Assembly (NCBI RefSeq): GCF_000647975.1
Contig: NZ_JFKE01000005.1
Span: forward strand, 124,001 to 188,000
Reading direction: 5' to 3'
Origin: Actibacterium mucosum KCTC 23349
Lineage (GTDB): Bacteria > Pseudomonadota > Alphaproteobacteria > Rhodobacterales > Rhodobacteraceae
Length of the DNA stretch: 64,000 nt
Shown piece by piece: positions 52,324 to 62,409 of this stretch. Within the stretch, counting starts at the first letter, position 1, and each line of letters opens with the position of its first letter. The notes beneath the pieces are model-generated. The model made no database searches. It was not told the DNA's origin and saw nothing but the letters and a program-made list of their open reading frames with translations. The position numbers were made by a program, and so were the translations under genes.

Positions 52324-52929
52324 TCAAGCCCGATCCGCCAAAGGCAGGCTGTCCAGCAGGGTGATAACCTTGTTGAACGCATCCAGATCCGGGTTCCCGC
52401 GGTCTACGGGGCCGAATTGTTCCGACAAGAACAATGTTGCAAAGCCATGGATCAACGACCAGACTTGCGCCTCAACCGGACCGCTCTCCGCACCTTCGGC
52501 CACAAACGGCGCACAGCACTGACGCAGCATGTCATAAGACGCACCGGGGCTTTCGGGTTGTACCTCGTTCAAATACAGCATCGCGCTGATCCCGAAGATC
52601 AGTTCGAACAGCGCCGGGTTCTCCAGCGCGAATAACAGGTAGCCAAGGCTGATCGCCTTAAGGCGTCTGTGTGGGTCGTCGCCGACTTTGTCCAATTCAC
52701 GCTGCATATAGCCACGGAAAATGACAAAGCCTTCCTCGGCAATTGCCCCCCTAAGCCCTTCGACACCTTTGAAGTGGTGCGCGGGCGCCGCATGGCTGAC
52801 CCCCGCGCGCGCCGCGCAACGGCGCAGCGTCAGCTTGTCGATCCCGTCCTCAGCCAGAATCGCAATGCCTGCCTGAATCAGCGCGTTACGCAGGTCGCCG
52901 TGGTGGTGTTTTGTCTTCTTTTCAGTCAT
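52324..52929 (-). CDS. TetR family transcriptional regulator
   Basis: From the ATG at 52927-52929 the product is 201 residues; the longer frame would run across its own operators. The helix-turn-helix is in AILAEDGIDKLTLRRCAARAGVSHAAPAHHFKGVEGL, followed by a TetR C-terminal ligand domain (AISLGYLLFALENPALFELIFG). An N-terminal KKTKHHHGDLRNALIQAG is typical of a subgroup with the WHG-like C-domain. It is divergent from the DUF2306 gene, with two near-identical operators between. Confidence 0.88.
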   Translation of the reverse strand: MTEKKTKHHHGDLRNALIQAGIAILAEDGIDKLTLRRCAARAGVSHAAPAHHFKGVEGLRGAIAEEGFVIFRGYMQRELDKVGDDPHRRLKAISLGYLLFALENPALFELIFGISAMLYLNEVQPESPGASYDMLRQCCAPFVAEGAESGPVEAQVWSLIHGFATLFLSEQFGPVDRGNPDLDAFNKVITLLDSLPLADRA

Positions 52930-52949
52930 TTGCAGAAATTCTAATGATA

Positions 52950-52994
52950 AACTTGACAGCGTCAAGATGTGTGTTAACTTTACAGTGTCAAGTT
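52950..52994. promoter_or_regulatory. Twin 19-bp operators for the TetR regulator
   Basis: aacttgacagcgtcaagat (52950-52968) and aactttacagtgtcaagtt (52976-52994) are two copies of one imperfect palindrome, 26 bp apart, filling the gap between the divergent genes. Each has half-sites of cttgac/gtcaag type. They would let the regulator control itself and the DUF2306 gene. Confidence 0.7.
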
Positions 52995-53012
52995 TGGACA
53001 CGGAGACGCGAA

Positions 53013-53621
53013 ATGACTTTGCTAGCCTTTTACAGATATGTTTTTCTATGGTTCCTTACGCTGGGTGTGGCGCTGGCATCCTGGCGTTTCCTGGTGGCGG
53101 ATATCACCGTCGTGATGAGCGCCATGATGCATCAGTTGCAAGGTGCCAAAGGTGCCTTCTACGCACATATCTTCTTTGCCCCCATCGCCCTTGCCATGGT
53201 GCCGTTTCAGTTCTCGCAGAAACTGCGCGCCAATAGGCCCGGCCTGCACCGCTGGATGGGCCGCACTTATGGCATGTCAATCCTGATTGCAGGTGTTGCC
53301 GGTCTGATCATCGCGCCCAATGCCGATGGCGGCCTGTTCGCAGCCACCGGATTCTTTGTGCTTTCTGTCCTCTGGCTGGTCACCACGGTTCTGGCCGTGT
53401 GGCACGCCCTGAACCGCCGTATCCCGCAACACCGCAAATGGATGATCCGGTCGGCCGCACTGACCCTCGCCGCTGTCACGCTGCGGCTGCAATTACCGTT
53501 GGGCGTGCCCGTGGTTGGCTTTGAATTCGCCTATCCCGTCATTGCCTGGACATGTTGGGTGCCGAACCTGATCGTGGCCGAATGGTGGCTGCGCCGCCGC
53601 CCGGCCGCTCTGGCCGCCTAA
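53013..53621 (+). CDS. DUF2306-type membrane protein
   Basis: From the ATG at 53013, after CGGAGACGCGAA, the product is 202 residues with about six hydrophobic segments ([64 protein letters not shown]). The [11 protein letters not shown] and [23 protein letters not shown] blocks, with paired histidines that might bind a metal or haem, fit DUF2306. Function unknown. It is likely controlled by the divergent TetR regulator. Its stop overlaps the convergent hisB stop by 4 bp. Confidence 0.82.
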   Translation: MTLLAFYRYVFLWFLTLGVALASWRFLVADITVVMSAMMHQLQGAKGAFYAHIFFAPIALAMVPFQFSQKLRANRPGLHRWMGRTYGMSILIAGVAGLIIAPNADGGLFAATGFFVLSVLWLVTTVLAVWHALNRRIPQHRKWMIRSAALTLAAVTLRLQLPLGVPVVGFEFAYPVIAWTCWVPNLIVAEWWLRRRPAALAA

Positions 53622-54205
53622 AGCGCACCCTTGGTCGAGGGGATCGCGTCCCCCTTGCGCGGGTCGGCCTCCACCGCCTCGCGCAGGGCGCGTGCCACGG
53701 CCTTGAACGCGGCCTCGGCAATATGGTGGCTGTTGATTCCGTGCAGCGCGTCAATATGCAGGGTGATCCCGCCGCTCGACGCCAGCGCCTGAAAGAACTC
53801 GCGCACCAGTTCGGTATCAAAGGTCCCGATCTTGGCGGTGGGCAGATCGACATTCCACACCAGGTAAGGGCGGTTCGACAGGTCCAGCGCCGCGCGCACC
53901 AACGCATCATCCATCGGCAACAGGCAGGCGCCATAGCGGCGGATGCCACGCTTGTCGCCCAACGCCTGCACCAAAGCCTGACCCAGCGCGATGCCCACAT
54001 CCTCAACCGAGTGGTGGTCGTCGATATGCAGGTCGCCAGCGCAACGAATGGTCATGTCGATCAGCGAATGGCGCGACAACTGATCCAGCATGTGATCAAA
54101 GAACCCGACGCCGGTTTGGTTGTCATAAACGCCCGTTCCGTCGAGGTTCACCTCAACCGAAATCTGTGTCTCTGCCGTCTCGCGTGTGATCTTGGCCGTC
54201 CGCAT
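53618..54205 (-). CDS. hisB: Imidazoleglycerol-phosphate dehydratase
   Basis: The 195-residue single-function dehydratase has the two metal-binding repeats. The first is [20 protein letters not shown] and [19 protein letters not shown]; the second is [30 protein letters not shown]. It lacks the phosphatase domain fused in enterics. It dehydrates imidazole glycerol phosphate to the acetol phosphate. Confidence 0.95.
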   Translation of the reverse strand: MRTAKITRETAETQISVEVNLDGTGVYDNQTGVGFFDHMLDQLSRHSLIDMTIRCAGDLHIDDHHSVEDVGIALGQALVQALGDKRGIRRYGACLLPMDDALVRAALDLSNRPYLVWNVDLPTAKIGTFDTELVREFFQALASSGGITLHIDALHGINSHHIAEAAFKAVARALREAVEADPRKGDAIPSTKGAL

Positions 54206-54317
54206 CGCGGGTCTCCTGATGTTGCGAGGGGTCTTATAAGCGCCGAATGCGGCGCATGAAAGGCGGTTCAGACAAGGCGCGCGGCAGATGTGACATTCCC
54301 ACCGCGCGTGAAGAAAG

Positions 54318-54337
54318 CCGGGCCACCAAGGGCCCGG
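54318..54337 (-). terminator. Terminator of the suc-lpd operon
   Basis: ccgggcc and ggcccgg pair around a five-base loop. On the minus strand the stem is followed by CTTTCTTC, a partial T-run. It lies about 30 bp past the lpd stop. Confidence 0.65.
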
Positions 54338-54364
54338 ATTGATGAACGCATAACCGGGCGCCGA

Positions 54365-55753
54365 TCAGACGTGGATCGCCCCGTCACCGCAAGCCAGAGC
54401 CGCCTCGCGCACAGCTTCCGAATAGGTTGGGTGCGCATGGCAGGTCAGCGCCAGATCCTGGGCCGAGGCGCCAAACTCCATCGCCACGCACACCTCGTGG
54501 ATCAGGTCGCCCGCACCCGGCCCGATGATATGGGCGCCCAGAATGCGGTCGGTCTCGGCATCGGCCAGGATCTTCACAAAACCCTCGGCCTGTTTGATCG
54601 CCTTGGCCCGTGCATTGCCCATGAAGGGGAACTTGCCCACTTTATAGGCGCGCCCGGCCTCTTTCAGAGCATCCTCGGTCGCGCCAACGCTGGCAACCTC
54701 GGGCGCGGTGTAGATCACGCCGGGGATCACGCCGTAATTCACGTGGCCATGTTTGCCCGCGATTACCTCGGCGACGGCCATGCCCTCATCCTCGGCCTTA
54801 TGGGCCAGCATCGGGCCGTCGATCGCATCGCCAATGGCATAGATGCCCGGCACGTTGGTGGCCCAATGCGCATCCGTCTTGATCTGACCCCGCGGGTGCA
54901 ACTCTACGCCCAAAGCCTCCAGCCCCAGACCGTCGGTAAACGGCTTGCGGCCTGTGGCCACCAGAACCGCATCCGCGTCCAGCACATGTTCGCTGTCATC
55001 CTTGCGCAGCTTATAGGTGACCTTGGCTTTGGTCTTGGTCGTATCCACCTTCTGAACGGCAGCGCCCAGGATGAACTCGAAGCCCTGCTTTTTCAGGATG
55101 CGCTGGAAGGTCTTGCAGACCTCGGCGTCCATGCCCGGCGTGATCTGGTCAAGGAATTCGACAACCGTCACCTCGGATCCCAGCCGTTTGTAAACCGACC
55201 CCATTTCCAGCCCGATCACGCCGGCGCCAATCACCACCAGTTTCTTGGGGATCTTGCCCAGCTCCAGCGCGCCGGTAGAGGTCACAACGATCTTCTCGTC
55301 CACCTCAACACCCGGCAGGCTGCTGGCCTCGGACCCGGTGGCGACGATGATCGCCTTGGCCTCGTGCACCTCGTCGCCCACCTTGACCTTGCCGGCCTCG
55401 GGGATCGAGCCCCAGCCTTTCAGCCAGTCGATCTTGTTCTTCTTGAACAGAAATTCGATGCCGGCGGTGTTCTGGCCAACAACCGTGTCCTTATACGATT
55501 TCATCTGCGCCCAATCGACCGAGGGGCTTTTGCCCTTCAGACCCATATCGGCGAAGTTGTGCTCGGCTTCGTGCAGCTGATGCGTGGCATGCAGCAGCGC
55601 CTTTGACGGGATACAGCCGACATTCAGGCAGGTGCCGCCCAGCGTCTCGCGGCCTTCCACACAGGCGGTTTTCAGGCCCAGCTGCGCACAGCGGATCGCG
55701 GCCACATAGCCGCCCGGGCCCGCGCCGATTACGATGACGTCATAGTTTGCCAT
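54365..55753 (-). CDS. lpdA: Dihydrolipoyl dehydrogenase (E3)
   Basis: From the ATG at 55751-55753 the product is 462 residues. FAD-binding is [17 protein letters not shown], the redox disulfide is in [17 protein letters not shown], the NAD site in [16 protein letters not shown], and the C-terminal His-Glu pair in [16 protein letters not shown]. It reoxidises the lipoyl groups of the 2-oxoglutarate dehydrogenase E2 with NAD. It is separated from sucB by one orphan membrane-protein gene. Confidence 0.95.
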   Translation of the reverse strand: MANYDVIVIGAGPGGYVAAIRCAQLGLKTACVEGRETLGGTCLNVGCIPSKALLHATHQLHEAEHNFADMGLKGKSPSVDWAQMKSYKDTVVGQNTAGIEFLFKKNKIDWLKGWGSIPEAGKVKVGDEVHEAKAIIVATGSEASSLPGVEVDEKIVVTSTGALELGKIPKKLVVIGAGVIGLEMGSVYKRLGSEVTVVEFLDQITPGMDAEVCKTFQRILKKQGFEFILGAAVQKVDTTKTKAKVTYKLRKDDSEHVLDADAVLVATGRKPFTDGLGLEALGVELHPRGQIKTDAHWATNVPGIYAIGDAIDGPMLAHKAEDEGMAVAEVIAGKHGHVNYGVIPGVIYTAPEVASVGATEDALKEAGRAYKVGKFPFMGNARAKAIKQAEGFVKILADAETDRILGAHIIGPGAGDLIHEVCVAMEFGASAQDLALTCHAHPTYSEAVREAALACGDGAIHV

Positions 55754-55834
55754 TTCATTTGTCCTTTTTGTGGGCCGGGCTTCGGGACATTTTCCCGACC
55801 AAAGATGGATTGTCGAGTGAGTTCGCACACCGCG

Positions 55835-56344
55835 TCATTGCAGGTAACCTTTGCTGTAAAGGCGCCACAGGATGAGGCTGGGCAGTGCGCTGACAGTCAT
55901 CGCCACAACCAACAAGCTACGCATAAAACTCACCCCTGCGTCGTGGTCTCGGAAAACCTCACGTATCAGCGCGTCGGAATTAGAGGTCTCATCCAGAACT
56001 CCGCCGTCAAGCAGTAGTGTCAGATCGAGTGGCGGCGGGGGGTTTTGGACGTGATCCAGAAACGCAAAGAAGGAATTGGGGAACGTCAAGGCAAGCAGGA
56101 TCACCGCTGGCCACAACGCCAGTTTTTGGTACCGGTACGCGCAAGCCGACAAGGCGATCCCCGCCAAGAAATACACCACGATTCGGGCCGTCCCCCCCAA
56201 AGAAGGGTCTTGAGTGGGTGCGCTCGCTATGAAGTGTAAATACGCAACAAACAAACTGATCGCAACAACGCCCCACGCAACCAAGCACACGGCAAGAATT
56301 GCAATGCGCTGGTCCAAGGGGCGTTTATTCGAAACGTCTGTCAT
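55835..56344 (-). CDS. Orphan membrane protein between sucB and lpd
   Basis: The 169-residue protein has hydrophobic segments ILAVCLVAWGVVAISLFVAYL, TARIVVYFLAGIALSACAY, LALWPAVILLALTFPNSFFAF and LLVVAMTVSALPSLILW, with an acidic soluble stretch (LLDGGVLDETSNSDALIREVFRDHD) before the last. It is unrelated to the 2-oxoglutarate dehydrogenase complex. Composition is less GC-rich than the neighbours. It lies 20 bp after sucB and about 80 bp before lpd on the same strand, so it rides on the operon's transcript. Confidence 0.75.
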   Translation of the reverse strand: MTDVSNKRPLDQRIAILAVCLVAWGVVAISLFVAYLHFIASAPTQDPSLGGTARIVVYFLAGIALSACAYRYQKLALWPAVILLALTFPNSFFAFLDHVQNPPPPLDLTLLLDGGVLDETSNSDALIREVFRDHDAGVSFMRSLLVVAMTVSALPSLILWRLYSKGYLQ

Positions 56345-56364
56345 GCCACGCGTTCAGCCAGAGT

Positions 56365-57864
56365 TTACAGATCCATCAGCAGGCGGCGCGGGTCTTCCAG
56401 GGCCTCTTTCACGCGGACCAGGAAGGTCACGGCACCTTTGCCGTCGACGATGCGGTGATCATAGCTCAGCGCCAGATACATCATCGGGCGGATCACCACC
56501 TGGCCGTTGATGGCCATCGGGCGGTCCTGGATCTTGTGCATGCCCAGAATACCCGATTGCGGCGGGTTCAGGATGGGCGAGGACATCAGCGAGCCATAGA
56601 CGCCGCCGTTCGACAGGGTGAAGGTGCCGCCCTGCATCTCGGCCATCGACAGCTTGCCGTCGCGGGCGCGCTTGCCTTTTTCGGCGATGGCTTTCTCGAT
56701 CTCGGCGAACGACATGCTGTCGGCGTCGCGGATCACCGGCACCACAAGGCCGGTCGGCGTGCCGGCGGCCACGCCCATATGAACGAAGTTCTTATATACG
56801 ATGTCGGTGCCGTCGATCTCGGCATTCACCTCGGGCACTTCTTTCAGCGCGTGACAGCAGGCCTTGGTGAAGAAGGACATAAAGCCCAGACGCACGCCGT
56901 GTTTCTTTTCAAAGAGGTCCTTGTACTCTTTGCGCAGATCCATCACCGCGCCCATATCCACCTCGTTATAGGTGGTCAGCATGGCGGCGGTGTTCTGGCT
57001 GTCTTTCAGACGCTTGGCGATGGTCTGACGCAGGCGGGTCATTTTCACCCGTTCCTCGCGTGCCGCATCGTCAGCGGGGACAGGCGCGCGCGGCGCGGCA
57101 GCCGGTGCAGGGGCCGCAGCGGCGGCCGGTGCGATGGCGGCTTTCAGAACGTCCTCTTTCATAATGCGACCGTCGCGGCCCGAGCCCTGCACATTGGCCG
57201 GATCGATGCCTTTTTCCGCCATCAGCTTGTTTGCCGAAGGGGCGTTTTCGACGTCTTTGCCGCCGGTCGCTGCGGGGGCCGCCGCCGGTGCCGGGGCCGC
57301 AGCGGGTGCCGCGGCAACCGCACCGCCCGAGATCACGGCCAGCTTGGCGGTGGCATCCACGGTGGCGCCTTCGGCGGCGATGATTTCGGCCAGCACGCCC
57401 GAGGCGGGTGCCGGAACCTCGACCGATACTTTGTCGGTCTCCAGCTCGCACAGCATTTCGTCCTGCGCAACGTTGTCGCCCACGGCTTTGAACCAGGTCG
57501 AAACGGTGGCCTCGGTGACGCTTTCGCCCAGCGTGGGCACCATCACGTCAACGGCGTCGCCCGACGGGGCGGGTGCGGCGGCTGCGGGGGCCTCGGCTGC
57601 GGGGGCAGGGGCGGCTGCTGCGCCTTCGCCCGCCGACACATTGGCCAGCAGCGCGTCAACGCCAACGGTTGCGCCTTCTTCGGCGACGATCTCGGCCAGC
57701 GTACCGGCAACGGGGCTGGGCACTTCGACGGTGACCTTGTCGGTCTCCAGCTCACACAGCATCTCGTCCACGGCAACGGCGTCGCCGGGTTTCTTGAACC
57801 AAGTGGCCACGGTGGCCTCGGTCACGCTTTCGCCCAGAGTGGGTACACGAACTTCAGTGGACAT
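56365..57864 (-). CDS. sucB: 2-oxoglutarate dehydrogenase E2 (dihydrolipoyl succinyltransferase), two lipoyl domains
   Basis: The 499-residue protein has two tandem lipoyl domains. The lipoyl lysines are in [13 protein letters not shown] (near residue 43) and [13 protein letters not shown] (near 147), with Ala/Pro-rich linkers after each. A peripheral subunit-binding domain follows ([27 protein letters not shown]), then the catalytic domain ending in [15 protein letters not shown] with the active-site His and Asp. E. coli SucB has a single lipoyl domain (about 405 residues); two are seen in several alphaproteobacteria. It starts 6 bp after sucA. Confidence 0.94.
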   Translation of the reverse strand: MSTEVRVPTLGESVTEATVATWFKKPGDAVAVDEMLCELETDKVTVEVPSPVAGTLAEIVAEEGATVGVDALLANVSAGEGAAAAPAPAAEAPAAAAPAPSGDAVDVMVPTLGESVTEATVSTWFKAVGDNVAQDEMLCELETDKVSVEVPAPASGVLAEIIAAEGATVDATAKLAVISGGAVAAAPAAAPAPAAAPAATGGKDVENAPSANKLMAEKGIDPANVQGSGRDGRIMKEDVLKAAIAPAAAAAPAPAAAPRAPVPADDAAREERVKMTRLRQTIAKRLKDSQNTAAMLTTYNEVDMGAVMDLRKEYKDLFEKKHGVRLGFMSFFTKACCHALKEVPEVNAEIDGTDIVYKNFVHMGVAAGTPTGLVVPVIRDADSMSFAEIEKAIAEKGKRARDGKLSMAEMQGGTFTLSNGGVYGSLMSSPILNPPQSGILGMHKIQDRPMAINGQVVIRPMMYLALSYDHRIVDGKGAVTFLVRVKEALEDPRRLLMDL

Positions 57865-57870
57865 CTTCTC

Positions 57871-60828
57871 TTACCCTTCGATGGTGAGCGCTTCGTTCAC
57901 GAGCGCGGCTTGTTGTGCTTTGTGCTGGCTGGCCAGACCGGTGGCTGGCGATGCCGAGGCGTTGCGGCCCACGTAGCGCGGACGCTGGTGGCTGGCCTGA
58001 ATGCGGGTCAGCACCCATTCCAGGTTCGGTTCCACAAAGGTCCAGGCCCCCTGGTTCTTGGGCTCTTCCTGGCACCAGACGATTTCGGCCTGCTTGAACC
58101 GTTCCAGCTCCTTGACCATCGAAATGGCCGGGAACGGATAGAACTGCTCAAGCCGCAGCAGATAGATATCGTCGATGCCGCGGGCGTCGCGTTCCTCCAG
58201 CAGGTCGTAATAGACCTTGCCCGAACACACGACGACGCGTTTCATCTTGTCATCGGCCACCAGTTTGGTGTCGGAATTGCCCTGTTCGGCGTCGTCCCAC
58301 AGCACGCGGTGGAAGGACGAACCGGTGGTGAACTCGTCGGCGGTGCTGACGGCCAGTTTGTGCCGCAACAGCGATTTCGGCGTCATCAGAACCAGCGGCT
58401 TGCGGAAGTCGCGGTGCAGCTGGCGGCGCAGGATGTGGAAATAGTTGGCCGGGGTCGTACAGTTGGCCACGATCCAGTTATCTTCGGCCGACATTTGCAG
58501 GAACCGTTCCAACCGGGCCGAGCTGTGCTCGGGACCTTGGCCTTCGAACCCGTGCGGCAGCAACATCACCAGACCCGACATACGCAACCATTTGCGTTCG
58601 CCCGAGCTGATGAACTGGTCAAACATGATCTGCGCGCCATTGGCAAAGTCGCCGAACTGCGCCTCCCACATGGTCAGCGCGTTTGGTTCCGCCAGCGAAT
58701 AGCCGTACTCGAAGCCCAGCACCGCGTATTCGCTGAGCATCGAGTCGATCACCTCGTACTGCGCCTGACCGGCGCGGATGTTGTTCAGCGGATAGTAACG
58801 CTCTTCGGTGTCCTGGTTGATCAGGCCCGAGTGGCGCTGGCTGAACGTGCCGCGGGTGCTGTCCTGACCGGCCAGACGTACCGGATAGCCTTCGGTCAAC
58901 AACGAACCAAAGGCCAGCGCCTCGGCCGTGGCCCAGTCAAACCCCTGGCCTGACTTGAACATCTCGGACTTGCTGTCCAGCAAGCGCGAAACGGTGCGGT
59001 GCGTGGCAAAACCTTCTGGCGCGTGGCACAGCGCCTTGCCCACCTCTTCCAGGGTTTCGGGCGAAACAGAGGTCACGCCGCGCTCGTAATCTTCGCCCTC
59101 GCGATCCAGATGCGACCAACGCCCGTCCAGCCAGTCGGCCTTGTTGGGTTTATATTCCTTGCCGGCCTCGAACTCTTCGTTCAGGTGCGATTGGAAGGCC
59201 GCCTTCATATCCTCGATCTCGCCCTCGGGGATCAGGCCATCCTTGACCAGCCGCTCGGTATACAGGCTCAGGGTCGTTTTATGGCCCTTGATGCGCTTGT
59301 ACATGATCGGGTTGGTGAACATGGGCTCGTCGCCCTCGTTGTGGCCAAACCGGCGATAGCAGAAGATGTCGATCACCACGTCCTTGCCAAATTTCTGGCG
59401 GAACTCGGTGGCCACCTTGGCGGCGTGCACCACGGCCTCGGGGTCGTCACCGTTCACGTGGAAGATCGGCGATTCCACCACCAATGCATTGTCGGTGGGG
59501 TAAGGGCTGGAGCGGCTGAAATGTGGCGCGGTGGTGAACCCGATCTGGTTGTTCACCACGATATGGATCGTACCGCCGGTCTTGTGGCCACGCAGGCCCG
59601 ACAGGGCAAAACATTCCGCAACAACACCCTGACCCGCAAAGGCCGCGTCGCCATGCAACAGTACGGGGATGACCCCGGTACGCGCGCGGTCGTTCAACTG
59701 ATCCTGCTTGGCGCGGGCCTTGCCCAGAACAACCGGGTTCACCGCCTCCAGGTGGCTGGGGTTGGCTGTCAGCGACAGGTGCACCTCGTTGTCGTCAAAG
59801 GTCCGGTCAGAACTGGCGCCCAGGTGGTATTTCACATCGCCCGAGCCGTCGACATCTTCGGGTTTGAAGCTGCCGCCCTGAAACTCGTTGAAAATGGCGC
59901 GGTAAGGCTTGGCCATCACATTGGCCAGCACCGACAGACGGCCCCGGTGCGGCATGCCGATCACCACCTCTTTGGCGCCCAGCGCCCCGCCGCGTTTGAT
60001 GATCTGCTCCATCGCCGGGATCAGGCTTTCGCCGCCATCCAGGCCAAAGCGCTTGGTGCCCATGTATTTGACATGCAGGAACTTTTCGAAACCCTCGGCC
60101 TCGACCAGCTTGTTCAGGATCGCCTTGCGCCCTTCGCGGGTGAACCGGATTTCCTTATCAAAACCCTCGATCCGCTCTTTCAGCCAGCCGGCCTCTTCGG
60201 GGTTCGAGATATGCATGTATTGCAGGGCAAACGTGCCGCAATAGGTGCGCTTCACGATGTCCAGGATCTGGCGCAGCGACGCGATCTGCAGGCCCAGAAC
60301 CTGGTCGATAAAGATCGGGCGGTCCATGTCGGCCTCGGTGAAGCCATAGGATTTCGGATCCAGTTCCGGGTGCGGGGTCTCGTCGCGCATGCCCAGCGGG
60401 TCCAGATCGGCCACCAGGTGGCCGCGAATACGATAGGCACGGATCAGCATTAGCGCGCGGATCGAATCCAGCACGGCGCGTTTAACCGCCTCGTCGCTGA
60501 CTTCAACACCTTTCTCGGCCGCCTTGGCTTTGATCTTCTTGCCGGCTTCCTTGGTCTCGGCCGGGGCGGGCCATTGGCCGTCCAGCGCCGCGGTCAGATC
60601 GTCACTGGGGGCCGGTGGCCAGTCGCCACGCGCCCATGACGGCCCGCTTGCCTCGGCCTTCACGTCCAGCTCGGCATCACCCAGCTGCGCAAAGAACTGC
60701 TGCCACGCCTCATCGACCGCATTGGGGTCGTTGGCGTATCGGGCATACATCTGCTCCAGATACTCGGCATTGTGGCCTTGCATGAACGAAGACGCGTGAA
60801 ATACGTCGTTGGGTGATTGATCCGTCAT
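57871..60828 (-). CDS. sucA: 2-oxoglutarate dehydrogenase E1
   Basis: From the ATG at 60826-60828, with GGAGGCAAGG just upstream, the product is 985 residues. The N-terminal SFMQGHNAEYLEQMYARYANDP is the E2-binding tail. Thiamine-diphosphate and active-site elements include VIGMPHRGRLSVLANVMAKPY, HVNGDDPEAVVHAAKVATEFR and FCYRRFGHNEGDEP. The C-terminal transketolase-like part ends FVEPNLEWVLTRI. It decarboxylates 2-oxoglutarate and passes succinyl to the E2 lipoyl groups. Confidence 0.96.
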   Translation of the reverse strand: MTDQSPNDVFHASSFMQGHNAEYLEQMYARYANDPNAVDEAWQQFFAQLGDAELDVKAEASGPSWARGDWPPAPSDDLTAALDGQWPAPAETKEAGKKIKAKAAEKGVEVSDEAVKRAVLDSIRALMLIRAYRIRGHLVADLDPLGMRDETPHPELDPKSYGFTEADMDRPIFIDQVLGLQIASLRQILDIVKRTYCGTFALQYMHISNPEEAGWLKERIEGFDKEIRFTREGRKAILNKLVEAEGFEKFLHVKYMGTKRFGLDGGESLIPAMEQIIKRGGALGAKEVVIGMPHRGRLSVLANVMAKPYRAIFNEFQGGSFKPEDVDGSGDVKYHLGASSDRTFDDNEVHLSLTANPSHLEAVNPVVLGKARAKQDQLNDRARTGVIPVLLHGDAAFAGQGVVAECFALSGLRGHKTGGTIHIVVNNQIGFTTAPHFSRSSPYPTDNALVVESPIFHVNGDDPEAVVHAAKVATEFRQKFGKDVVIDIFCYRRFGHNEGDEPMFTNPIMYKRIKGHKTTLSLYTERLVKDGLIPEGEIEDMKAAFQSHLNEEFEAGKEYKPNKADWLDGRWSHLDREGEDYERGVTSVSPETLEEVGKALCHAPEGFATHRTVSRLLDSKSEMFKSGQGFDWATAEALAFGSLLTEGYPVRLAGQDSTRGTFSQRHSGLINQDTEERYYPLNNIRAGQAQYEVIDSMLSEYAVLGFEYGYSLAEPNALTMWEAQFGDFANGAQIMFDQFISSGERKWLRMSGLVMLLPHGFEGQGPEHSSARLERFLQMSAEDNWIVANCTTPANYFHILRRQLHRDFRKPLVLMTPKSLLRHKLAVSTADEFTTGSSFHRVLWDDAEQGNSDTKLVADDKMKRVVVCSGKVYYDLLEERDARGIDDIYLLRLEQFYPFPAISMVKELERFKQAEIVWCQEEPKNQGAWTFVEPNLEWVLTRIQASHQRPRYVGRNASASPATGLASQHKAQQAALVNEALTIEG

Positions 60829-60891
60829 CCTTGCCTCCACATTGGCGGGCTGCTGTTAAATTGCGGCCCTGCGGGCCATTACTTTTTGTTA

Positions 60892-60917
60892 GATCCGGGC
60901 TTTTTCAAGCCCGGATC
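60892..60917 (-). promoter_or_regulatory. Strong hairpin between sucD and sucA
   Basis: gatccgggct and agcccggatc form a perfect 10-bp stem around a six-base loop. Identical 12-base sequences (actttttgttag) flank it, at 60881-60892 and 60924-60935, the second overlapping the sucD stop. No T-run follows on the transcribed strand, so RNA processing or partial attenuation seems likelier than full termination. Confidence 0.6.
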
Positions 60918-60931
60918 GGTGTCACTTTTTG

Positions 60932-61813
60932 TTAGCCGATCGCTTCCAGCACGGCTTCGCCCAGCGTTGCGGGGCTGTCGGCCACCACGATGCCGGCGCT
61001 GCGCATGGCTTCGATCTTGTCCTCGGCGCCGCCTTTGCCACCGGCGACAATCGCGCCCGCGTGGCCCATGCGGCGGCCCGGAGGTGCCGTGCGGCCCGCG
61101 ATGAAGCCCGCGGTGGGCTTCGAGCGGCCCTTCTTGGCCTCGTCCTTCAGGAACTGCGCGGCTTCTTCCTCGGCGCTGCCGCCGATTTCACCGATCATGA
61201 TGATCGACTGGGTTTCGTCATCGGCCAGGAACATTTCCAGCACGTCCAGATGCTCTGTGCCTTTGATCGGGTCGCCGCCGATACCCACGGCCGAGCTTTG
61301 GCCCAGGCCGCTGTCCGAGGTCTGTTTCACCGCTTCATAGGTCAGCGTCCCCGAGCGCGACACAACCCCAACGCTGCCGCGTTTGTGGATGTGGCCCGGC
61401 ATGATGCCGATCTTGCAGGCGTCGGGTGTGATGACACCGGGGCAGTTCGGGCCGATCAGGGTCGAGCTGCTGGTTTCCAGCGCGCGCTTAACTTTCATCA
61501 TGTCCAGCACCGGAATGCCTTCGGTGATGCACACGATCAGTTCCATCTCGGCGTCGATGGCTTCCAGGATCGAGTCGGCCGCGAAGGGCGGCGGCACATA
61601 GATCACCGAGGCGTTGGCCTCGGTCACGTGCTTGGCTTCGTGCACCGAGTTAAAGACCGGCAGGCCCAGATGCGTCTGACCACCTTTGCCCGGCGTCACA
61701 CCGCCGACCATTTTGGTGCCATAGGCAATTGCCTGTTCCGAGTGAAAAGTGCCCTGCGAGCCGGTGAGGCCCTGACAGATCACCTTGGTGTTTTCGTCTA
61801 CGAGGACTGCCAT
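60932..61813 (-). CDS. sucD: Succinyl-CoA synthetase alpha subunit
   Basis: The 293-residue subunit binds CoA through the N-terminal Rossmann region ([34 protein letters not shown]). It carries the phosphorylated His in [44 protein letters not shown] is the other signature. It works with SucC to make ATP or GTP from succinyl-CoA. It is split from sucC by an orphan lipoprotein gene. Confidence 0.96.
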   Translation of the reverse strand: MAVLVDENTKVICQGLTGSQGTFHSEQAIAYGTKMVGGVTPGKGGQTHLGLPVFNSVHEAKHVTEANASVIYVPPPFAADSILEAIDAEMELIVCITEGIPVLDMMKVKRALETSSSTLIGPNCPGVITPDACKIGIMPGHIHKRGSVGVVSRSGTLTYEAVKQTSDSGLGQSSAVGIGGDPIKGTEHLDVLEMFLADDETQSIIMIGEIGGSAEEEAAQFLKDEAKKGRSKPTAGFIAGRTAPPGRRMGHAGAIVAGGKGGAEDKIEAMRSAGIVVADSPATLGEAVLEAIG

Positions 61814-61829
61814 TGTTTTGGCTCCTGTT

Positions 61830-62405
61830 TCAAGAATTGGGGATGAGGCCGTGAGATGCGTTCATGGTGATCGAAACGTTCTTGCCATCAAGCTTTCTAG
61901 TCTCACGATCTCTATAGATTTGTGCGGTCATTATTACCGGGCGACCCAGGGCAACGAACCGTGACGTGACACTTGCTTCGCTAAATCTGGTTCTGTTGTC
62001 GTTTTTCAGAAGTACAACATTGGAAGGCAGCGTTTTTTGCACTTCCTCTATGAACCTCGTTAGAAACTGTTCCGGGTCAGAAACCTCCGATTGAAGAGCG
62101 CAATAAGAATAGCCTACACCACGAGTTGGATAGTCTTCACTATAACCGTCAGCGCTAAACTCGGCGTGGCTATAAGGGACGGCTACCGTCTCTTGCTCAT
62201 TTGCGTAAGTGTTTCGGATTGCGTTTCTTAGTTGGGTTCGAGACCTTTGAGCTGTCGCAACACAAGTATCAAAGTAAAGTTTCAAGAACTCATCAGATTT
62301 CGCGGCCCTTGGTTTGGAAACTTGTGCGGATACCTGTTCAGATTGCGGTTGCATTTGGCAACCCGCCAACGCTGCAATAACCGAAAAAAGAATAGCTAAC
62401 CGCAC
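61830..62405 (-). CDS. Orphan lipoprotein between sucC and sucD
   Basis: The 191-residue protein has a clear lipoprotein signal ([19 protein letters not shown], lipobox LAGC, Cys-16). The mature part includes [27 protein letters not shown] and [25 protein letters not shown], with a likely Cys pair. Its codons are much richer in A/T than those of sucC and sucD, pointing to later arrival. It begins 4 bp after the sucC stop and ends 16 bp before sucD, so it must be transcribed with them. No family recognised. Confidence 0.8.
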   Translation of the reverse strand: MRLAILFSVIAALAGCQMQPQSEQVSAQVSKPRAAKSDEFLKLYFDTCVATAQRSRTQLRNAIRNTYANEQETVAVPYSHAEFSADGYSEDYPTRGVGYSYCALQSEVSDPEQFLTRFIEEVQKTLPSNVVLLKNDNRTRFSEASVTSRFVALGRPVIMTAQIYRDRETRKLDGKNVSITMNASHGLIPNS

Positions 62406-62409
62406 GACG

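Noticed and set aside
56299-58953. An 884-codon open frame on the plus strand opposite sucB and sucA
   Set aside because: It lies wholly antisense to two certain enzymes and its His/Gly/Val-rich composition is the usual product of reading high-GC coding DNA backwards.
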